Assembly: GCA_015345905.1 (NCBI GenBank)
Contig: JADDTR010000017.1
Coordinates: 62,001 to 126,000 of the forward strand
Direction of reading: 5' to 3'
Source: Aotearoamyces nothofagi
Lineage: Eukaryota; Ascomycota; Leotiomycetes; Leotiales; Tympanidaceae
Length of the DNA: 64,000 nt
The position numbers and the translations under genes are program-made. Below, piece after piece: positions 57,589-64,000 of the stretch. Under the pieces are notes generated by a model that was not told where the DNA came from, searched no databases, and saw nothing but the letters and a program-made list of their open reading frames with translations. The number at the start of each line of letters is the position of its first letter. Position 1 is the stretch's first letter.

Positions 57589-58869
57589 GTGGTGGGATTG
57601 GGACCTCTCGAATCTGGCAGGCCGAGGTGTTCTAGCTGGTAGGGTCATGTAGATTTGTTGGGCGAGGCCGGGTTCGGAATCTTTTCAGCAGACAGTGTTT
57701 TACAGCGCCCTTAGAGGGGTAGCCTTCGGTTTATAGAACCAGATTTTTATTTCTATTTTTAAAAATGTTACACCAGCTGCGAGAATGCTATCTAGCATAC
57801 AGGTGAACTGCTTTTCCCTTTAAAGCAGGCCAGAGCGCCGGGCTGATGTACCGCAGACGGTCTATCGATCCTCTCCTATCCTTCCAATCTTGCATGGCGC
57901 GCATGGAACGAACGGGAGGCAAGGTGGTGGGTGCAGCAGAGGCCTCCCGAGCACTGAGGCACACGTATTCGAGACTCCGGGCCTCGAGCACTCGTGTACG
58001 ATTCAAAAGGTACGGTACGTTTAGCTAGGACGTCTAGCTAGAGCATTCAGTTTGGCGTTATACTGTATGTCTACGGAGATAGGCCCACTTCGAATGCACG
58101 CCTGCACTCCCAGGCCCCTGTGATATATGCTCCTTATATGAACTTTGCTTTTTATATTCCTTTCCGGACAGTCCCATGTGAGCTACCTGTGATGGGTACA
58201 GTGGGTGTACTTACGGCCTATAGCGTCAAAAGCAGCACCTAGCTACAGAGGTAATCTACATGCCCGAGTCTTGACATCATAGGTGAAGCAAAGTTGAGCG
58301 TAGGTTTTTTTAACGTTCATATTTACTATACTACGCTCGCTGGCTCTAAACTAAAATACATGATTGAGGCTCGTTCCTCTCGTATCTCCTCGCGGCCTGT
58401 ATCCAACAGACACGCTAAGCTCGACTCCATAGGCAATCGTGCCATTAGCAAGTAGCACTCTGAGTTCCAAGAACATGTAGTGGATTCGGTGCTCTAGACA
58501 AAAACAGGTGGGTATAACGTTGTATGCAGATCGGGCCGATGTGGAAGGCGAGATCGTGTCGAAGAGGATGATGCGAGGATTTCGTGAGTATGTATTTCAT
58601 GGCTGAAAGGACAGGACGTGTCTTGGTTGATTCTTGGTGTCATACCAAAAAGGTGAAAATCGGGAATGCGAGGTCAGATCCATCATTCTAAGGAGCGTAA
58701 CTTCGGAGTTCCATCCAACGCCAAAGTATTCAACACCATAGGCCAAAACCTCGACACAGGTAGAGACCATAACCGGAGACCCACAGAAGAAAGGACCACA
58801 TTCAACTCCGTTGTGACAATGAAGGCTAAAAGAGCACATGAAAAAATTCGTTGTCATCAAAAGAGCTGA
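57589..58869. other. Convergent 3' flanks, no gene seen
   Basis: 1.28 kb between convergent genes. No supported frame. Confidence 0.6.
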
Positions 58870-60002
58870 TCATGCGTTTGTGACCTGGCCTACGTTAGGG
58901 ATGGGATGTAGTCATCAAGCTTGATTACGACGTACCTTTAATATTCTCCTGGAGTAATCTTGGTTATCTGCAATGCTACCATCGCTCATTCTCCGTTGTG
59001 CCATAATGGCAGGTTCGAGCCGGGTATCAGGGATTGATCCACTTGGGCTCCCCGACTTACCTCCGGCGTTAAATGCGCTGATGGCAGCTTGTCGCTTGTA
59101 TTCATCCTCAACCTCGCGGCGGCGTTTAGCACGAATGAATAGGTAGGCACCGCCAGCAATGGCACCAATTGCAACTACACCGACAACGACGCCTGCGGCG
59201 ATGCCAGCTTTGCTGGTTGAAGAGGACTTGGAGGAGCTGCTACTTGTCGACGTTGACGAAGAGGACGCCGAAGCGGTAACTACGATAGTTTGACCTCCAA
59301 CGGTAACAACCGATGCTGCCGATCCGGATGTGGATGATGCTTTTGTGGCAGTTGCAGTTTTGGTTCCTGCTGTTGAAGATGATGACGCATCGTAATTCTC
59401 GACACTGTTTTCCACTCCAGCATTCCATACTGTCCAATACGACGTGGTTCCACCAGTAGATCCACCTGCACAAGGTCAGTATCATTAATAGATGAGAGAC
59501 TGCGGATCAATTACACTTGTCTTGGCCATAGCCCGGGCAAACTGTATCACAATTCGACGAGTCTACTTTCGTTGATGCCGGTGGCATAGTATCACCGCAG
59601 TAGCAATCGGTGCCATTTATGGCAATGACCGTATAGCTCAAAGGCACACATACGCCTGCACACAGTCCTGACGTTTGATACCTAGGAAGGATATGTTAGC
59701 AGCTGTGACTGAAGGCGGCGGGAAATAAGCGTCGTGCCGTTCAAGGAGCTGACACTCCTGAAGCTGGCACAATTCACCTCTCGAGGCGGAAGAGAGCAGG
59801 GCACGTACGTATTGGTGTCCTGGTATGTGAGGGACAGGCTCGAGCTGTAGCATCCCATCGATATCGGTGATGTTGTCGCTACTGTAGATCTGGCGGCCAA
59901 GGTCCGTCGAGGGTGTACGTGCTGCACCGGGTCGGCCAGCACCGACGATGCAGCGAGCAGTATCGTGGCCGCAGCCATAGAGAGGGTTGACGAGAAGAAC
60001 AT
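58870..60002 (-). CDS. WSC-domain plasma-membrane sensor (cell wall integrity type)
   Basis: Four exons: 60002..59809, 59681..59515, 59465..58936 and 58884..58870; introns of 127, 49 and 51 bp; 301 aa. Signal peptide MFFSSTLSMAAATILLAASSVLA. The WSC domain starts at MGCYSSSLSLTYQDTNTYQ and runs through GLCAGVCVPLSYTVIAINGTDCYCGD and SSNCDTVCPGYGQDKCGS, with the paired Cys pattern. A Ser/Thr stalk and one membrane helix (IAAGVVVGVVAIGAIAGGAYLFI) lead to a basic stop-transfer (RAKRRREVEDEYKRQ) and a cytosolic tail with RRMSDGSIADNQDYSRRILK. The last exon is only 15 nt and adds VTNA; without the last splice the tail would read KVRRNQA. Members sense wall stress and signal through Rho1 and the MAP kinase pathway. 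Confidence 0.9.
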
Positions 60003-60412
60003 AGCTGGTCGAGCGGTCGAGTCGAGCAGGCCGCGAGAAGGTTGAGAGGTCAAGATCGCGATGGCCACGACGTGGTGTGGTTCCTGGGCCCTGAAAAGAT
60101 CTTCGTTTCCTTCTTGTCCGTGGCTGTTTGGGGTTCGCGTAGGTGAAACGAGATTGCTCCTTGTTCTCGGTCGGCGTCGAAAGAAGACCAAAAGTCGCGA
60201 TCGAAAGAGGGTAAAACGAGCGTATTGATCACACAAGGAGATCGGTGAAGAGAGCGAAGGAGCGTGAACGATGGCGTCGATGAAAGACTGGCCGTCGGGA
60301 TGGAGAATGCTGTGAGGTTGTGGAGTGACTGAAGGTCGAGGGGAGGAGGGCGGTGTTTCTCGGAATGCCTAGTGGTGGCTCGGCGGCAGCGCGAGAGGGC
60401 GAGGGAGGGGGG

Positions 60413-60484
60413 TGTGTGAGAGAGAGTGAGAGAGTGAGAGAGTGAGAGAGTGTGTGTGTGTGGGTGGTGTGGGCGGTGTGGGCG
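60413..60484. repeat. (GAGAGAGT)n then (GT)n/GGTGTGGGC microsatellite
   Basis: Compound purine-rich repeat 410-480 bp upstream of the WSC-gene start codon. Confidence 0.85.
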
Positions 60485-61291
60485 GAGGGAGGATGGATGG
60501 GTGGACGGCGGGTGTGTGCGGGCGTGTGGGAGTGGCAGAGGAGAGGAGAGGGCCAAATTGGCAAAATGAGATCGAGCGTGCGAGAGCGTGAGCATGCGAC
60601 CCTGAAGGAAATTGCGCTCCACTCTTCGCGGCGCACAAGCACCACGTCTGCGGGGCGTAATTGGCCCACGGGCGGGTTAAGGCGAAGCTAGCTCGCTAGG
60701 TGCTGGCCGAATCGCCTCGGCTGCAGCGTACCTTGCATGGGCTTCAGGGGCCCGAAGGTTGGCTGGCGTGTCTGGGCGTGGCCGGCAGGCATTCGCTCCA
60801 GGGCCACGGCTGCTGTCTGCCAGCCTCCACAGGGCATCCGACAGGCTGCTACAGGCTGCTACAGGCTGCTGAGGGCGCTGGGGGACAGTGCTGGAGGGTA
60901 CGCTACAGCGGCTGCGCTGATGCTCATTTAGGCTCTGCAGCCGCCTGCAGTACTGTAAGTAACTAACTCCCTGGAACTGCATCGCGGCCGTGATCTGTCT
61001 GGCTTCACGTCTACATACAGTCCAGCAGACAGCTGCCAACGTGTACCGTACCGTACTACATACAGTACAGTACACAGTACTCAGTATCCTGTTCTATTCT
61101 AATCTAATCCATGGAAAGTAAACCCCAGCCTCGAGTATATCCCATCCCTTCCACAGTCCTTCCCTTCCGTATTAATACTACTGTACGTATATTGTACAGT
61201 ACTGTACCATCACCGTGCACGTGTACTGCCACACCGTTCCTGGAATGATGCTAAATCCAGCCATGCGCTCAGTCAGTCTTTTCCAGCATTG

Positions 61292-61357
61292 CTTACGAGC
61301 TTACGAGCTTACGAGCTTCCTCGTTTCCTCGTTTCCTCGCTTCCTGATCGAACAACC

Positions 61358-61389
<32 letters not shown>

Positions 61390-61390
61390 C
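61292..61390. repeat. (TTACGAGC)n, (TTTCCTCG)n and (CT)n compound repeat
   Basis: About three octamers of each kind, then about fourteen CT units at 61362-61390. Confidence 0.85.
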
Positions 61391-63232
61391 CCCCTCGGGT
61401 AACAGTGACACCTCGAGATCCAAGATCACTTGCCAGCGCACCTCCATTTATGTCTCAATAATGAACTCCGGCCGACCTCTGGCCTCTCTAGCAGGTAGGG
61501 CCCTGAACCGAAGGGGGGCAAAAGAAAAGAAAAGGGTGCTGCAGCCCGCCCGTTCGCTCGAATAGGCAGTCGGGCCCTTGTGCTTGTGAGATTGTCGATT
61601 GATGTTTGGGTCCTGGCCGATATTAATGTCCTACACGCGTCGTCGCGCGGACAAGGCAGCCAGGCACCATCGGCTAGGCTAGTTGAGGGCTTGAGATTGC
61701 CAGGTGGGTTTTCCGCGCCGCGACATCGTCTACTCGAGAACATTTGATCCATCCAGCCCTTCCGAGGCCGCCTCCTTCTTCCAGCCGTTCTTCCAGACTT
61801 CAGCTTGTATGTAACTGACTCTAGCAGCCGATGTCGCCGTCATGGAGATGCAGTATATATCGCGATTCTCAAGGGTCCAGTGTGCGAGACTCCGAGACTG
61901 TGAGACTCTGGGACCGAGACGGTGAATCCCCGAGTTTGTGAACGCGTCCTTGTTTGTTTTTCCGCTGACCTCCCACAATACACTTTCAGGCTTTGGCTAC
62001 TACGTACAACAGCCACACTTACAGGATGATGTGCTATGTACGTACATTATCCAACGGCCTAGCATTTCCATTTCCTTTGTTCTATCTGATCTCCGACGGT
62101 GCCGATGGCCCATGACCCATCACGTGATATGATGTGCATCCACCTACAGGGCCGACTCGCCCACGTCGGTCCAGACGCGGCTTAGATGGCATTCCAGCCG
62201 GCTGGTTTTGCGTGTATCAGATGTAACCAGATCAGGAAGATCTACATACCCATCGTGCTTGATAAAGTCGTCCTTGCAATACAGTACTGCAGTATCGTGT
62301 TGACCCCTCTCTACTCTTCCGCTAAGCGCATATGACACGCGTTTGAAGAGCTTCTCAGCATTGCTGCTCTCCATCTCGTTCGTTCAGTACGGAAATATTC
62401 GTTTGTGCGTGCAGAGTAACACAACATCTGCAAGTCGTGAGTTCTGGCATTGCTATTTATAATAAAGTTTGGGGTGAGCATGCTGTCCGTCCGATTTACT
62501 TCCACTGCACAGATGTCTCACATCCACACCCAGAAGTCTTCGTATCGCATCTACTACGGAATGTAACCACCATCTCGGTGCCGATGCACCTTTCCAACGC
62601 CAGTATGATCTTTTGCAGAACACGCTAGACCATCAACCAAGATAATCTACCCTCTTTTCCCTAACTCCTCAGCTTCATCATTGCTTGGCCGGTTCGACTT
62701 CGCCAGCTTCTAGGCCAAAAGCCATTGTTTCGCTTGGATCCTTGGCCATATATACATTACATGTGTATACATATGTATGATATATTCCTTAGCAACCTGG
62801 CTAGCTCAGATAGAGGCTGGAACAATTTTCCCCAAGTGCATTAGGCCCCCTCGTACTTTTGTAATGCAGTATCCTCGCAGGGTTAAAATAGAACCTTGGT
62901 CATCACTAAAAGCCTGAAAAACGCAACTAGAGTCTACCATACTACATCACCAAGAATCTTCAAAGCCATGGGATGCTTCGGAACGACGCTCGTCTTGACA
63001 TAACTTCTCGTAGGCTTTGTTTATGATATCCTCTACTCCCGCCAAGACTCGGATAATTTCATAGGAGCATGTTGTTCGGAATATGTAAGGTGTTCAGAAG
63101 CTGACCTCCTGTGATACTGGCCCTAGTTTTCGACGTCGTACTCCGAATGGTGGAATTGCACGTTAAGAGCCGATAAAAGGTTGTGGCAGCCACATCATCT
63201 AATTTGGACTGAAGATCAAATAATGAAGCCTT

Positions 63233-64000
63233 TCAGTCCGGTTCATGACGCTGACGAGCTTTATCCTGCCGCGCCCTTCCACCAGAATCATATGGAGTAA
63301 ATCTTGGGGTTTCATCCGTGCTCCTAGCACCGCGATAAGTTCTCCTGCTTCCTCTTGGGAAAGGCGCATCTGTGGGGTGGCCATTTGTGCCCAGTTGATA
63401 TGAGAACTTCCTTACCCTATCCTCGCTATATTGTACCGCTCGATCCCAGTCTTGGAGTGAATTATAAGGACTTCTCAACCAAGCCCGGAGCTCATGCAGA
63501 AAGAGCTGTGTATTTTGTCGTCCCAGGAAGTCTTTTATCATCTCCTCTGCTTCGCCACCACTGCTTTGTGTATCCACGGTCTTTAAAATTGCCACAATAT
63601 ACTCGAGAAGAAACTCTGCATTATTGGCTCGCCGTTGCACCGTTGGATTTCTAGCTCCGGCGCTCTCAGGATCTACAGATAGAAACTCGAACACACGTAA
63701 TTCTCGTCGGATCCACTTGCGGGCTCGAGACATAAGTTCTGCATCAGTGCTGAACAGCTGTGGTGTAAGGTCTCGGAATCTTGAGAGGCGATTCGACCCT
63801 ACGTGGAGAGAGTATAAGTTGTGCTGATAGACATAGCGACGACCCCGAAGGCCTTCTTCAGGATCTGGGGTATTCAGAGGTTCTCTTGTTCGAAATTGTC
63901 GTGCATATCTTCTTCGTTGGGAAGAAGTGCGAGTGCTTTCTGCTGTGCTCGGTGATGCTGATGGTGGGGCAGGTGTTGGGGATGGGACAGCATATGTCTT
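63233..64000 (-). CDS. Topors-like E3 ubiquitin ligase, C-terminal part (cut by window edge)
   Basis: The frame is open from base 64000 to the stop at 63233, so the 5' part, where a RING finger would lie, is outside the window. The visible 255 aa include [28 protein letters not shown] and [19 protein letters not shown]. They also include [21 protein letters not shown] and [29 protein letters not shown]. Blocks like these occur, as I recall, in fungal RING proteins related to Topors. After SEDR there is a possible 50-bp intron (GTAAGG at about 63405 to CCACAG) that would give another tail; the unspliced tail ([25 protein letters not shown] split by eye into GGRARQ and RQRHEPD) looks more natural, so I keep it. 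Confidence 0.75.
   Translation of the reverse strand, partial: KTYAVPSPTPAPPSASPSTAESTRTSSQRRRYARQFRTREPLNTPDPEEGLRGRRYVYQHNLYSLHVGSNRLSRFRDLTPQLFSTDAELMSRARKWIRRELRVFEFLSVDPESAGARNPTVQRRANNAEFLLEYIVAILKTVDTQSSGGEAEEMIKDFLGRQNTQLFLHELRAWLRSPYNSLQDWDRAVQYSEDRVRKFSYQLGTNGHPTDAPFPRGSRRTYRGARSTDETPRFTPYDSGGRARQDKARQRHEPD

Larger units (their letters stand above)
60003..63232. other. Intergenic: WSC promoter/leader and simple-sequence DNA
   Basis: 3.2 kb. Near 60003-60650 is the WSC gene's upstream region, which carries a GA/GT microsatellite. The rest has GTAC-rich words (61018-61085, 61190-61215), CT repeats and mixed DNA, and no protein-like frame. Sequence near 63232 is the 3' flank of the E3 ligase gene. 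Confidence 0.6.

Noticed and set aside
56779-57648. 289-codon minus-strand frame and 180-codon plus-strand frame over the 249-aa gene
   Set aside because: They are mirror effects of extreme GC3 in the real gene, and their composition is Arg/Ala/Val-rich noise.

Overview
The window is nuclear DNA of a filamentous ascomycete (Pezizomycotina). The genes are split by short GT-AG introns, mostly 45-56 bp, with CTAAC/CTAAT-like branch sites just before YAG. The gene set also fits: a WSC-domain wall sensor, a WOPR regulator, a CP2/Grainyhead factor, a fungal-type MCT-like transporter and a TIGR02452 PARG-like protein. I cannot fix the class; Leotiomycetes is possible but is only an impression. I found no tRNA or 5S rRNA gene, no CRISPR array and no recognisable transposon or virus-like element. 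I reconstructed about 24 introns by hand from splice sites and reading phase.

Layout. Left part (1-6.1 kb): a secreted Ser/Thr-rich surface protein (+), a membrane-anchored M19 dipeptidase (-) and a Kes1/Osh4-type oxysterol-binding protein (-). From 6.1 to 10.9 kb lies a gene desert, then the CP2/Grainyhead transcription factor (+, three exons, the first only 14 nt), then a second desert to 18.3 kb. From 18.3 to 27.5 kb is a dense housekeeping block: a kinesin-10-like chromokinesin (-) divergent from AIM24 (+), an MCT-like MFS transporter (+) and the mitochondrial ABC exporter Atm1 (+). After 2.3 kb of simple-sequence DNA come a small basic protein (+) and a clade-D-like beta carbonic anhydrase (-). 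A Gti1/Pac2-type WOPR regulator (-) follows at 35-36.5 kb, with an 8.15-kb gene-free region upstream of it. From 44.6 to 60 kb are mitochondrial AsnRS (-), the PARG-like protein (+), Sec24 (-) divergent from CFT2/CPSF100 (+), a strongly codon-biased 249-aa protein of unknown function (+) and a WSC-domain sensor (-). At the right edge is the 3' part of a Topors-like E3 ligase gene (-), cut by the window end.

The genes form no pathway or biosynthetic cluster; this looks like ordinary core chromosome. Three genes concern mitochondria (AIM24, Atm1, AsnRS) and two membrane traffic or lipid transfer (Sec24, the OSBP). Two are developmental regulators (CP2 and WOPR), and both sit in the largest gene-poor, microsatellite-rich intervals.

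The most notable observations are these: the very large upstream region of the WOPR gene, reminiscent of WOR1 in Candida; the dispersed GTACAGTAC motif seen across the deserts; the micro-exons (14-nt first exon of the CP2 gene, 15-nt last exon of the WSC gene); a Grainyhead-like site overlapping the CP2 gene's own start and first splice donor; and a protein of unknown function with near-maximal GC3. I found no convincing new multi-gene system.
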